Assembly (NCBI GenBank): GCA_900539835.1
Contig: UQDR01000012.1
Location: 1-64,000 of the forward strand
DNA length: 64,000 bases
From: an uncultured Ruminococcus sp.
GTDB taxonomy: Bacteria; Bacillota; Clostridia; Oscillospirales; Ruminococcaceae
Reading direction: 5' to 3'
Shown here piece after piece: positions 25,211-33,636 of this stretch (position 1 is the stretch's first letter; every line of letters starts with the position of its first letter). The position numbers and the translations under genes are program-made. The notes beneath the pieces were generated by a model, which saw only the letters and a program-made list of their open reading frames with translations, was not told the origin of the DNA and ran no database searches.

Positions 25211-26035
25211 GTGAAAAATTACATGGATTACAAGACAGACGGCAGTGATATATTACTGAAGCAGTCAGATTTTAATCTTGATGATACTCTTGACTGCGGT
25301 CAGGCTTTCAGGTGGGCAAAAACCGATGATTATACATATGAAGGCTTTTTTCTGAACACACCTCTTAAAATCAGCGAAGAAAAGGGTTCAGAAAAGCTTT
25401 TCCGCTTTCATGATACTGACGAAAAAACATTTCTGAATACATGGGTTGAATATTTTGACCTGAACACTGATTACGGTGAACTTAAAAGACGCTTCAGCGA
25501 AGATGAGACTTTGTCAAAGGCCTGTGAATTTGCAGGAGGTATAAGAATACTTAAACAAGACAGCTGGGAAGCTCTGTCATCCTTCATAATATCTCAGAAT
25601 AATAATATTCCTCGTATCAAAGGAATAATCGGCAGGCTTTGTGAACATTACGGAGGATATCCTCTTCACACAGACATGGCTGACGAGACGATAGAATCAC
25701 TCGGATATTTACGCTCGGGATTCAGGGCAAAATATTTAGTTGATGCAATATCAAAAATCAACTCGGGAGATTTAAATCTGGAAGAAATCTCACGGATGCC
25801 CATAGAAGATGCCAGAAAAGCTCTTATGACAATAAAGGGGGTTGGCCCTAAGGTTGCGGAATGTGCACTGTTATTCGGAATGTACAGAGTTGAAGCATTT
25901 CCCATTGACGTATGGGTCAAACGTGTAATGGAGCAATGGTATCCCAATGGTCTTCCCGAATGCGTAAAAGGCTATGAGGGCATAGCACAGCAATATCTGT
26001 TTCATTTTATAAGATGTTCTGAAGATAAAAAATAA
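25211..26035 (+). CDS. ogg: 8-oxoguanine DNA glycosylase / AP lyase (OGG1 type)
   Basis: 274 residues from a GTG at 25211, or 270 from the ATG at 25223; GAGG lies 2 or 14 nt upstream, so neither start is ideal. The N-terminal OGG fold has TLDCGQAFRW and SSFIISQNNNIPRIKGII. The helix-hairpin-helix MTIKGVGPKVAECALLFGM holds the catalytic Lys (214 from the GTG), and PIDVWVKRV the Asp (233). The 19-residue Lys-Asp spacing equals that of human OGG1 (Lys249/Asp268). It excises oxidised guanine opposite C. It forms a small DNA-repair group with ung nearby, though not in one operon. Confidence 0.9.
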   Translation: MKNYMDYKTDGSDILLKQSDFNLDDTLDCGQAFRWAKTDDYTYEGFFLNTPLKISEEKGSEKLFRFHDTDEKTFLNTWVEYFDLNTDYGELKRRFSEDETLSKACEFAGGIRILKQDSWEALSSFIISQNNNIPRIKGIIGRLCEHYGGYPLHTDMADETIESLGYLRSGFRAKYLVDAISKINSGDLNLEEISRMPIEDARKALMTIKGVGPKVAECALLFGMYRVEAFPIDVWVKRVMEQWYPNGLPECVKGYEGIAQQYLFHFIRCSEDKK

Positions 26036-26060
26036 TCAAGCTTTAAAGAATATTATAAAA

Positions 26061-26096
26061 ATAACAGCTGCCGCTTTTTAAAACGACAGCTGCTAT
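26061..26096 (+). terminator. Terminator of ogg
   Basis: Stem ATAACAGCTGCCG with CGACAGCTGCTAT (two wobble positions) followed by TTTAT. It overlaps the last codon of the convergent XRE gene. Confidence 0.6.
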
Positions 26097-26299
26097 TTAT
26101 ATCTTTCATCTGAAAGTCCTAAAATATAATCTGTAGTGGTTTTATAATATTTAGCTAAGGAAATAAGTATATCAGTTGGAATATCACGCTGACCTAATTC
26201 ATAGTTGCTGTAGACCTGTTGAGAGCAATTTAATATTTCTGCTAAGTCTTTTTGCTTCAAATCAGCATCTTCTCTTAAATCCCGAATACGCTTAAACAT
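26093..26299 (-). CDS. XRE-family HTH repressor
   Basis: 68 residues from the ATG at 26299 (AGAGGTGG upstream; an in-frame TTG just before is less likely). A single HTH_3 domain: FKRIRDLREDADLKQKDLAE, ILNCSQQVYSNYELGQRDIP (recognition helix SQQVYSNYE), TDILISLAKYYKTTTDYILG. The protein is the bare DNA-binding unit seen in phage-like and chromosomal repressors. The intergenic region to the divergent membrane-protein gene carries three copies of a 17-bp palindrome, so it very likely represses that gene and itself. Confidence 0.9.
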   Translation of the reverse strand: MFKRIRDLREDADLKQKDLAEILNCSQQVYSNYELGQRDIPTDILISLAKYYKTTTDYILGLSDERYK

Positions 26300-26328
26300 C
26301 AAACCACCTCTTTGTCCGTATTATATCA

Positions 26329-26345
26329 TACCGCAAATTGTTGTG
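26329..26345. promoter_or_regulatory. Operator copy 1 (weak) of the XRE regulator
   Basis: TACCGCAAATTGTTGTG: the left half matches the perfect copy at 26353-26369 at all but one position; the right half is degenerate. It lies 30 bp upstream of the XRE ATG. Confidence 0.4.
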
Positions 26346-26352
26346 GTTATTA

Positions 26353-26369
26353 TACTGCAAATTGCAGTA
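26353..26369. promoter_or_regulatory. Operator copy 2 (perfect palindrome) of the XRE regulator
   Basis: TACTGCAA-A-TTGCAGTA, 8-bp perfect arms. A TATAAT read on the minus strand (26349-26354) overlaps it, which would let the regulator control its own gene. Confidence 0.65.
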
Positions 26370-26427
26370 ATTTTGGGTCGTATTTTTGTTATGTTTTCAC
26401 AAAAGATTAATTATTTCTTAAAAATTC

Positions 26428-26457
26428 TTGACATTCCACTGCATTTTGCAGTATAAT
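26428..26457 (+). promoter_or_regulatory. Promoter of the small membrane protein, with operator copy 3 in the spacer
   Basis: -35 TTGACA (26428-26433), 18-bp spacer, -10 TATAAT (26452-26457). The 17-mer CACTGCATTTTGCAGTA (26437-26453), a near copy of the palindrome at 26353-26369, fills the spacer and reaches the -10, the standard site for repression. Confidence 0.75.
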
Positions 26458-26490
26458 TTTACTATGAACATAAGAAAAAAGGTAAATTAA

Positions 26491-26901
26491 ATGTTTGAAT
26501 TATTAACCAAATGCAGAAAATGTAATATATTTTTTTCTATAGCTATTGTTTTATCTATTATATTATTTATAAAATTCAGACCTAAAAAAAGCAAAATTAT
26601 CGGCAAGTGGGAACGATATGCACAAAGCAACGCCGAGGGAGATTTAGAATCACTCAATAAAAATGAAAGGTCTACATTTAAATTTCTGAAAGACGGCAGA
26701 CTTATAATAAAATCATTACACGATGGTCAATTAAAAGCCGGAATAGTTGTATATGAAATCAGCGGCAATAAATTGTTTATAAAAAACGGCAGATATTCTT
26801 ACAGCTTCAGAATAAAAGAAATCAATAACAGAATTATGATTTTATATGATTTTTCAAGACCTATTTCAGAACATTATTTTAAGAAAATAAAAAAGCAATA
26901 A
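26491..26901 (+). CDS. Small membrane-anchored protein of unknown function, probably under XRE control
   Basis: 136 residues; AAGG lies 9 nt before the ATG. One N-terminal span (IFFSIAIVLSIILFIKF, about 14-30) is followed by a basic stretch and an extracellular domain of about 100 residues beginning IIGKWERYAQSN, with STFKFLKDGRLIIKS, VYEISGNKLFIKNGRYSYSF and LYDFSRPISEHYFKKI. The GKW start and alternating strands recall small lipocalin-like beta-barrel domains, but I cannot name a family. An 8-codon frame at 26464-26490 ends exactly one base before this ATG and could be a leader or chance. Confidence 0.75.
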   Translation: MFELLTKCRKCNIFFSIAIVLSIILFIKFRPKKSKIIGKWERYAQSNAEGDLESLNKNERSTFKFLKDGRLIIKSLHDGQLKAGIVVYEISGNKLFIKNGRYSYSFRIKEINNRIMILYDFSRPISEHYFKKIKKQ

Positions 26902-26953
26902 TCTTTCTTCAAAATTGCAAGACCCTTTTAACATAATAAATCTACTTGTGTAG

Positions 26954-27000
26954 AAAAGTACAAACGGGAGACTGTAAAAGTCGCCCGTTTGTACTTTTTT
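26954..27000. terminator. Strong terminator between converging genes
   Basis: A long interrupted stem: AAAAGTACAAACGGG (26954-26968) with CCCGTTTGTACTTTT, plus an inner GACT/AGTC, then T-run. It serves the small membrane protein gene on the plus strand and probably the GH25-like gene on the minus strand. Confidence 0.85.
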
Positions 27001-27020
27001 TATCTTAATAAATATTTTCA

Positions 27021-27896
27021 TCAGTACACATATTCCTTTTTAAAAGCATCAATATCTATGTTGTCTTTATACACAAACATTGAAAAATAGTCTTTAGAGT
27101 TTTCATATCCCTTGACTCTTACCCTATTGTTATAACACCAAAAATCCCAGTCCATTCCCTCCTCCGGCTCGGAATAGACATCTGTTATACAAATAGAATA
27201 TTCATCAAACTCACCCTGAATATACTTTTCATAACTTCGGTTTGTACACATAATGACAGGCTTAACGTCGTATTTATTTATCACATAGCTGCAAAAATCA
27301 CTGAGACTTTTAACAACCTTATCCTTTTCAGGCGATGCTACGGCATATATTCCATTAAGCTTTACCTCTACCGCAGGAACAAGTCTTCCCTTAATTGAAT
27401 CACCCATTGCATCACAGAAATATTCACCCTGTTTTTTTCCGTCGGTATTCAGCTTAAACACATGATATGCACCGGTTAAAAGCTCACATTCGTGAGAGTT
27501 TCTCCAATTCTCATTAAACTGCTCGTCCTTAAATGATGTACCCTTTGTTGCACGAATATAAGCTGCGCTGATATTCTGCCTTGAAAAAACATCCCAGCGA
27601 ATTTTGCCCATATCCGAATCAATCAATGCTCCTCTTATGGGATAATCGTTTTTATCCGGCTGGTTAAACCAAAGCTTTCCTGTAAAAAAAAGCACAGCAA
27701 CATTAATTAATATAATGATAATACAAAGAAAAGAAAATCTGACAATAAAACGTCTTAATCTGTGATTGGATTTTCGGGGTGGTTCTTCTATAATTTCTTC
27801 ATCGGGAAATTCATTATCTATTCGCTCAATTGCGTCCTCATCCAGCTGAAACTCCCGCATATTTTCATTCGATTCTTTACTGTGAAACAACCTCAT
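27021..27896 (-). CDS. Membrane-anchored GH25 (lysozyme-like) domain protein, active site altered
   Basis: 291 residues. An acidic cytoplasmic tail (1-45) and one span (FIVRFSFLCIIIILINVAVLFF, about 48-70) precede an extracellular domain with GH25 wording: IRWDVFSRQNISAAYIRATKG, DEQFNENWRNSHECELLTGAYHVF, VKPVIMCTNRSYEKYI, DWDFWCYNN. The usual DVS start reads LIDSD, and the family DxE signature (LDVE) reads AVEVK, so the catalytic acids are not where expected. It may bind peptidoglycan or be a weak enzyme. Its ATG overlaps the end of the rrf2-type gene by 20 bp and has AAGGA 8 nt upstream, so it is the last gene of the dnaG-rpoD operon. Confidence 0.75.
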   Translation of the reverse strand: MRLFHSKESNENMREFQLDEDAIERIDNEFPDEEIIEEPPRKSNHRLRRFIVRFSFLCIIIILINVAVLFFTGKLWFNQPDKNDYPIRGALIDSDMGKIRWDVFSRQNISAAYIRATKGTSFKDEQFNENWRNSHECELLTGAYHVFKLNTDGKKQGEYFCDAMGDSIKGRLVPAVEVKLNGIYAVASPEKDKVVKSLSDFCSYVINKYDVKPVIMCTNRSYEKYIQGEFDEYSICITDVYSEPEEGMDWDFWCYNNRVRVKGYENSKDYFSMFVYKDNIDIDAFKKEYVY

Positions 27897-28317
27897 TTTT
27901 ATTATCCTTACAATCAGCTTCTTCGATTAAATCCGCAAAATTATAGCTGTCAAGCTTTTCTCTAACTGTTTTTGTTATATCGGCAAAGGCTTTTCTGTAA
28001 CAGCAGATACCCATTGCTCCCCTGTTACACTCCCCGTCAGGGGCAAGACATCGTGAAAAACAATATGTACCCTCTATAGCCTCAATAACCATTCTTAAGG
28101 TTATATCCTTTGGGTCAAGGTTTATCATATATCCGCCTTTAGAACCTTTAAATGATTTCACTATTCCTGCACTGACAAGATTTCTTAATATTTTCAGTGC
28201 AAATCTCAAGGTAACAGATGAACGCTCAGCAAGCGTTTTTGCTTCCACTCGTCCGCCGTCCTTACAAAGATTAGAAACTATTCTGACAGCATAATCTGTT
28301 TCAAGAGTTATAAACAT
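27877..28317 (-). CDS. Rrf2-family transcriptional regulator
   Basis: 146 residues with GGAGG before the ATG. Winged-helix N-terminus: LETDYAVRIVSNLCKDGGRV, SVTLRFALKILRNLVSAGIV, KGSKGGYMINLDPKDITLRM, VIEAIEGTYCF. A Cys cluster follows (about 87-108: CFSRCLAPDGEC and GICC), which in IscR/RsrR-type members binds an Fe-S cluster, so redox or Fe-S sensing is plausible. It lies 16 bp after rpoD and overlaps the GH25-like gene. Targets are not evident in the window. Confidence 0.9.
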   Translation of the reverse strand: MFITLETDYAVRIVSNLCKDGGRVEAKTLAERSSVTLRFALKILRNLVSAGIVKSFKGSKGGYMINLDPKDITLRMVIEAIEGTYCFSRCLAPDGECNRGAMGICCYRKAFADITKTVREKLDSYNFADLIEEADCKDNKNEVVSQ

Positions 28318-28333
28318 ATATTAAACCTCCGTA

Positions 28334-29437
28334 TTAATCCAGATAATCACGGACTTTGTTGCTTCTGTTAGGATGACGAAGCTTTCTCAAAGCCTTTGCT
28401 TCAATCTGACGAATTCTTTCACGGGTAACGTTAAACTGCTGTCCGACTTCTTCAAGTGTTCTTGAACGTCCGTCCTCAAGACCGAATCTTAATCTCAAAA
28501 CCTTTTCCTCACGGTCTGTCAAAGTTGAAAGCACCTGATTGATCTGCTCTTTAAGCAATACAAGAGAAGCTGCTTCTGCCGGTGCAGGAGCATCCTCGTC
28601 AGGAATAAAGTCGCCAAGATGAGAGTCCTCCTCTTCACCGATTGGTGTTTCAAGGGAAACAGGATCCTGTGCGATTCTCATAATTTCTCTAACACGCTCA
28701 ACCGACATATCAAGTCTTTCGGCAATATCTTCAGGAGACGGATCACGTCCGTTTTCATGCAAAAGCTGGCTTGAAGCCTTTTTAACCTTTGTAATAGTCT
28801 CGACCATATGGACAGGAATACGGATTGTTCTTGCCTGGTCTGCGATTGCTCTTGTTATAGCCTGACGAATCCACCATGTAGCATAGGTTGAAAACTTGAA
28901 GCCTTTTGTATAATCAAACTTTTCAACAGCTTTAATAAGTCCCATATTTCCTTCCTGAATCAAATCCAGAAAGCTCATTCCTCTTCCCACATATCTTTTA
29001 GCTATAGAAACAACAAGTCTGAGATTAGCCTCAGCAAGACGCTTTCTTGCATTTGAAGCTTCTTTTTCATTATTTCCTGCCATTTTTTCTGCAAGCTGAA
29101 TTTCCTCTTCAGATGTCAAAAGAGGAACTCGTCCGATTTCCTTTAGATAAATCTTTACTGGGTCGTCAATGGCAATTCCGTCTGTTGAAAGGCTAATATC
29201 CACAGTTTCAGGAGTAATATCTTCTTCAGGGTTAACAAGCATAATATTATCGTCAGGGACGATATCATCTATTATTTCAATATTAAGCGCTGAACAGCTG
29301 TCATAAAATGCATCCATATGCTCTACGTCAAAATCAAGCTTTTCAAGAGCGTCTGTAATTTCCTTTGTTGTCAGCTTTCCTGTTGCTTTTCCCTGTTCCA
29401 GCAAACCGTCAATGATGTTGTTTTTCTTATCTGTCAT
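28334..29437 (-). CDS. rpoD: RNA polymerase primary sigma factor (sigma-70 / SigA)
   Basis: 367 residues, typical of Firmicutes SigA. Region 1.1 lies within residues 1-75. Region 1.2 is DPVKIYLKEIGRVPLLTSEE. Region 2 includes KRYVGRGMSFLDLIQEGNMG, AVEKFDYTKGFKFSTYATWW and IRQAITRAIADQARTIRIPV (-10 recognition). Region 3 starts VHMVETITKV. Region 4 is LTDREEKVLRLRFGLEDGRS and TLEEVGQQFNVTRERIRQIE (-35 recognition). It recognises promoters such as the many TTGACA-TATAAT sites in this window. It lies 56 bp downstream of dnaG, the classic macromolecular-synthesis arrangement. Confidence 0.97.
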   Translation of the reverse strand: MTDKKNNIIDGLLEQGKATGKLTTKEITDALEKLDFDVEHMDAFYDSCSALNIEIIDDIVPDDNIMLVNPEEDITPETVDISLSTDGIAIDDPVKIYLKEIGRVPLLTSEEEIQLAEKMAGNNEKEASNARKRLAEANLRLVVSIAKRYVGRGMSFLDLIQEGNMGLIKAVEKFDYTKGFKFSTYATWWIRQAITRAIADQARTIRIPVHMVETITKVKKASSQLLHENGRDPSPEDIAERLDMSVERVREIMRIAQDPVSLETPIGEEEDSHLGDFIPDEDAPAPAEAASLVLLKEQINQVLSTLTDREEKVLRLRFGLEDGRSRTLEEVGQQFNVTRERIRQIEAKALRKLRHPNRSNKVRDYLD

Positions 29438-29493
29438 ATACTATTCCATTCCTTTCATAATCAGTCTGCTATCAAGCAGACATTAACCCATAT

Positions 29494-31266
29494 TTATGAT
29501 TTTTTTGATCTGAGACGTTCTCTGAATTTCAGAAAATCATCATCTGTCATATCTTCCTTCACACTGTCTTTATCTGCATAGCTGTTAAGCAGATCTATGT
29601 AATCAAGCACCACTTGTTTATCAATTCCCATATTATCATACTTTTCAAGTATAGATGTTATTTTACCCACTTCATCGGGGGAAAATTCACCGTTAAATGA
29701 GGTAATTGAGTGATCTTCGTTGTTTTTTATCTTTTCAGTAAGACTTTCATAAATTTTTTTATTAAAAACTGTTACAAATTTTTCAGAAGGCAGCAATTTT
29801 ATTATCTCACTGTAAAAGTCGGGGTTGTTATATAAATAATATATTATTCCGCATTCCGCCAGTGATTCCTTATAATGAGACGCAGCCTCAGGATTAATAT
29901 CGTCACGCCGTCGTGAAACATAATTTACAAGCTCTCTGTCCTCACGTTTTCGCTTAGCATAACGATCCCTTTTAATAATTGAATTTATTTCCTCGGAAAT
30001 AGCCGTTTTGCTTAATCCCTGTTCATTTGCAATTTTTGAAATATACACATCACGTTCCACAGGAGATATAATTTGTGCCAACACCTTATAAACTCGTTTC
30101 ATATAATCTATCTTACCCATATCGGTATCAAGATCAAGTCCCTCACGGCACTTGTTAAGCTCAAAATTCACTGCACCGTCTGCATTATCCAGAAGATGTC
30201 TGAACTTTACTTCTCCGAACTTATTGACATACTCATCGGGGTCTTTAGCACCGGCCATTTTAATTACGGTAGTTTTTAATCCTGCTTCACTTAAAATATT
30301 AATAGCTTTCTGGGTTGCTTTCTGCCCCGCCTCGTCCGAGTCATAACAGATTATGACTTCGTCCGCATAATTGGAAATCAGCTTGACCTGTTCGGGTGTT
30401 AATGCAGTTCCGCAGGATGCCACAGCATTTTCAAAGCCCGCCTGGTTAAGTGATATAACGTCAAGGTTACCCTCGCAAAGTAAAATCTTTCTTTCTTTTG
30501 CAGCTGCATTTTTTGCAAAATTCATTGAAAACAAAAATCTGTTCTTATGATATACATCAGTATCCTTAGTATTAAGATATTTACGCTTATCATCAGTGCT
30601 TAATGCACGGCCGCCAAACCCTACTATATTTCCTCTCAAGTCGATAAAGGGAAACATTGCACGGTTCACAAAGAAATCATATGTATTTTTTGTGTTTTTC
30701 TGCGAACGTGAAATAAGACTGGCGTCAATAAGCTCCTGTTCTGAATATCCCTCGCTCATCATGTATCTTTTAAGCTCCGACCAACTGTTTGGTGCAAAAC
30801 CCATACCATATTTCTGCACAGTTTCCGCTTTAAGCCGTCTTGTTTTAAAAAGATATTCACGACAGGCTCGTCCCTCATCACTTTTCAGCTTTTCAAAGAA
30901 AAACCTTGCAGCGGTTTTATTCATTTCATAAAGCCGCTTGCGCTTATCAGTTCCCCCACCTTTAAAAAATCTATCCTGCGGCAGCTCCACACCGCCTCTG
31001 TCCGCAAGAAGCTTCACAGCCTCCCAATAATCCAGGTTGTTATATTTCATTGTAAATGTAATAACATCTCCGCCTGCTCCGCAACCGAAGCAATGGAAAA
31101 ACTCCTTATCCGGGTGAACGTGACAAGATGGTGTTTTCTCATTATGGAACGGACAAAGACAAACATAATCACGCCCTGTGCGTTTTAAGGTCACATAGCT
31201 TCCCATTACTTCTGCAATTGGATTAGCCGCTTTAAGCCTGTCAATAAATTCAGCAGGCAATGGCAT
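29494..31266 (-). CDS. dnaG: DNA primase
   Basis: 590 residues from the ATG at 31266 (GGTG 6-7 nt and AAAGGA 12 nt upstream); a GTG 9 bp earlier is possible. The zinc-binding domain reads CLCPFHNEKTPSCHVHP with HCFGCGAGGD (about 38-66). The catalytic core carries MFPFIDLRGNIVGFGGRAL, the TOPRIM acidic motifs LLCEGNLDVI and VIICYDSDEAGQKA, then KDPDEYVN. The C-terminal part (about 440-590) is helicase-binding and more variable, as usual. DnaG makes RNA primers at the replication fork. It is the first gene of the operon with rpoD, rrf2 and the GH25-like gene. Confidence 0.97.
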   Translation of the reverse strand: MPLPAEFIDRLKAANPIAEVMGSYVTLKRTGRDYVCLCPFHNEKTPSCHVHPDKEFFHCFGCGAGGDVITFTMKYNNLDYWEAVKLLADRGGVELPQDRFFKGGGTDKRKRLYEMNKTAARFFFEKLKSDEGRACREYLFKTRRLKAETVQKYGMGFAPNSWSELKRYMMSEGYSEQELIDASLISRSQKNTKNTYDFFVNRAMFPFIDLRGNIVGFGGRALSTDDKRKYLNTKDTDVYHKNRFLFSMNFAKNAAAKERKILLCEGNLDVISLNQAGFENAVASCGTALTPEQVKLISNYADEVIICYDSDEAGQKATQKAINILSEAGLKTTVIKMAGAKDPDEYVNKFGEVKFRHLLDNADGAVNFELNKCREGLDLDTDMGKIDYMKRVYKVLAQIISPVERDVYISKIANEQGLSKTAISEEINSIIKRDRYAKRKREDRELVNYVSRRRDDINPEAASHYKESLAECGIIYYLYNNPDFYSEIIKLLPSEKFVTVFNKKIYESLTEKIKNNEDHSITSFNGEFSPDEVGKITSILEKYDNMGIDKQVVLDYIDLLNSYADKDSVKEDMTDDDFLKFRERLRSKKS

Positions 31267-31300
31267 ATTTATCACCGTTCCTTTCTAATCTTAGTTCATA

Positions 31301-31721
31301 CTATTTTTCAATTATCGGTCCGCAATTTATATATACAAAATTGTCTATCTGAAACTTTTCGTGTTTTTTATTTATAACCTTGTGAGCCATTTCCCGGCTT
31401 TCGATAAATTCATCAGATACGATATCCACAGGCAAAGATCAATACACTTTTGCCAAGATAAAAGCCAACTAAGAATGAAAGAATTGTAGATAACCTGTTG
31501 GGATTTCTCACAGATGACCCTTTTTATATTCCGCAGTTTCTTTCTCTCGGATAATATTATCCTTTTTCAAGCCTTTATCATATTTAGATAAGTCAATTTG
31601 TTACCTTATAAGATTCCCATTAATTTACTGACTGTCGGGAAACCATAAGCTTATTAGCCAGTTCCTCCTGTGTAAGTCCGTTTGCTTTTCTTTCCTGTTT
31701 GATTTTTTCACCTAAAGTCAT
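31301..31721 (-). pseudogene. Decayed XRE-family regulator
   Basis: From the ATG at 31721, with a perfect AGGAGG site 8 nt upstream, the frame reads a typical HTH start (MTLGEKIKQERKANGLTQEE, LANKLMVSRQSVN) and then stops at TAA where SVSKWE would be expected. Shifting frames gives WESYKVTN, then TYLNMIKA, then NIIREKETAEYKKGHL. After more stops comes a good 43-residue tail (VDIVSDEFIESREMAHKVIN, KKHEKFQIDNFVYINCGPII) ending at the TAG at 31301. Several frameshifts and stops are thus needed to rebuild one protein. Upstream, TGCGA-CTGA-TCGCA (near 31749-31763) may be its old operator. Confidence 0.75.
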
Positions 31722-31878
31722 ATCAATTTCCTCCTGAAATATTAATACTGCGACTGATCGCAATATCAGTATATCCGGCTGTCAGGCAGCTGTAAAGAAA
31801 CTCTCTATGTCTTAAATGCAACTTTGCGTAGCATTGCTTAAAATAGCGCAAAACAGCACTTTTTCAATTAACAAATCA

Positions 31879-32874
31879 TCATCTGGTTTTCCAAGAGGCA
31901 GGTATAAAAAGCTGTGAGAACAAATCAATTGCATAACTGTCGGTCATTCCGGCGATATAATCGCAAACGGCTCTTTCTTTTCCGAATCTTTCAGAAAGCT
32001 TCTGATAAAGCCTCGGCATCTTATCAACATTATGAAAATAATAATCATATAGCTTTTTAAGCATATCCTGTGCTTTAATCTCTTCAGATTTACAAGCAGG
32101 ATTTCTATATACGCTTTCAAACATATATGCATGCAGAGCTTTATATGCTTTATCCACTTCTGCTGACATTCTTATATCCTTAGCACCGTTTTCTACAATT
32201 GAACGCACAAGAGTTGTAATTCTCTCTGATTTTGAATGACCTAAAACATCGGTAATGTCTTTAGGGAGATCCTTTTCAGAAATTATCCCCCCTCTTATAG
32301 AATCATCAATATCATGATTAATATATGCAATTACATCGGCATATCTCACTACATATCCCTCACGGGTGTCTGCAATCTGATTGGTATGCTTTAAGATACC
32401 ATCTCTTACCTCCTGTGTAAGATTCAAGCCTCTGCCCTCATTTTCTATGTAATCAACCACTCTTACGCCCTGTTCATAATGATGGAAACCGCAAGGAGAA
32501 AAACAATCCAATGCACGCTCACCTGCATGACCGAAAGGCGTATGCCCCAAATCATGTGCCAAGGCGATAGCTTCTGTCAAATCCTCATTAAGTCTTAAAG
32601 CTCTTGAAATAGTTCTTGCTATTTGAGCCACTTCAAGTGTATGAGTCAGACGAGTACGATAATGATCACCTGTCGGGCTGAGAAAAACCTGAGTTTTATG
32701 CTTTAGCCTGCGAAATGAATTACAGTGGATCACTTTATCACGATCCCTCTGAAATTCCGTGCGCAAATCACATTTTTCTGCATAAACAGGTCTGCCTTTT
32801 GTATTTTTAGACAGACAGGCATACTCACAAAGACTATGTTCCTCCAGCATTTCCGTATATTCTCTGGGCAGCAC
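31879..32874 (-). CDS. dgt: HD-domain dNTP triphosphohydrolase (dGTPase-like)
   Basis: 331 residues from the GTG at 32874 (AAAGGG 8 nt upstream); a GTG 9 bp earlier abuts that site. The HD metal site is complete: RRLKHKTQVFLS, YRTRLTHTLEVAQIARTISR (His), AIALAHDLGHTPFGHAGERAL (HD pair) and YADVIAYINHDIDD (Asp). These enzymes hydrolyse dNTPs to nucleoside and triphosphate and influence nucleotide pools; substrate range cannot be told from sequence. Its short form (about 330 residues) is typical of Firmicutes and lacks the long insertions of E. coli Dgt. Confidence 0.92.
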   Translation of the reverse strand: MLPREYTEMLEEHSLCEYACLSKNTKGRPVYAEKCDLRTEFQRDRDKVIHCNSFRRLKHKTQVFLSPTGDHYRTRLTHTLEVAQIARTISRALRLNEDLTEAIALAHDLGHTPFGHAGERALDCFSPCGFHHYEQGVRVVDYIENEGRGLNLTQEVRDGILKHTNQIADTREGYVVRYADVIAYINHDIDDSIRGGIISEKDLPKDITDVLGHSKSERITTLVRSIVENGAKDIRMSAEVDKAYKALHAYMFESVYRNPACKSEEIKAQDMLKKLYDYYFHNVDKMPRLYQKLSERFGKERAVCDYIAGMTDSYAIDLFSQLFIPASWKTR

Positions 32875-32992
32875 AGCAATCACCCTTTCTCGTCACATAA
32901 ATATTGTCTACTAATATATTATACAAAATCCGCAATAAAACACCTTTATTGCGGACACTATTTTTTACAATTTTGTATATTTGCACAAATTC

Positions 32993-33613
32993 CTAAGCAA
33001 AATCAGCCCAAAGATTAGTGATTTCATCAATAAAAACTTTACCGTTAGAAAGATCTATCAGCTTATCTTTTAAATCTTTTGCAAGCTCAGACTTGACATA
33101 CATAGTCACTGTCACGTCATCTGCAAAATCTTCAGATTTAATTTTAACTTCAAAATCCGGAACGACATAAGATAATTTTCCATAAAAAGAATAATCACAT
33201 CTCACTGTAATTTCAGAACACTCACGCATTATCATTATTTTGGCAGCGTCAACTGCAAGCTTACAGCCATGAGAATAAGCTCTCACCAGACCTCCGCCGC
33301 CCAGCAATATTCCTCCAAAATATCTTGTTACCACGACACAGATATCAGTCAAGCCCTCTTTTTGCAATACATCCAAAACAGGTACTCCGCCGGTTCCCTG
33401 AGGTTCGCCGTCATCGGAATATCTTGAAATATTTCCGTCACGCAAAATATAGGCATAGACATTATGTCTTGCCTTTCGATGCTGTGCTTTTATTGAATTT
33501 ATAAATTCAACTGCCTGCTCGCTGGTTTTGACCGGTGCAATATGACCGATAAATTCCGACTTTTTCTCCACAAAGCTATTCTTAGCAGGCTCATATACGG
33601 TCTTGTATTCCAA
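32993..33613 (-). CDS. YigZ/IMPACT family protein (UPF0029)
   Basis: 206 residues from the TTG at 33613, which has GGAGG 8 nt upstream and gives the normal family start (LEYKTVYEPAKNSFVEKKSE). The longer frame upstream runs through the rpmE terminator and is rejected. N-terminal domain: FIGHIAPVKTSEQAVEFI, AQHRKARHNVYAYIL, RYSDDGEPQGTGGVPVLDVL, VVVTRYFGGILLGGGGLVRA (the UPF0029 signature). A second small domain follows. IMPACT relatives in eukaryotes act on translation stress signalling; the bacterial role is unsettled, with some members linked to peptidase activity. Confidence 0.9.
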   Translation of the reverse strand: MEYKTVYEPAKNSFVEKKSEFIGHIAPVKTSEQAVEFINSIKAQHRKARHNVYAYILRDGNISRYSDDGEPQGTGGVPVLDVLQKEGLTDICVVVTRYFGGILLGGGGLVRAYSHGCKLAVDAAKIMIMRECSEITVRCDYSFYGKLSYVVPDFEVKIKSEDFADDVTVTMYVKSELAKDLKDKLIDLSNGKVFIDEITNLWADFA

Positions 33614-33636
33614 ATGTAAATCCTCCGAAAAAAACA

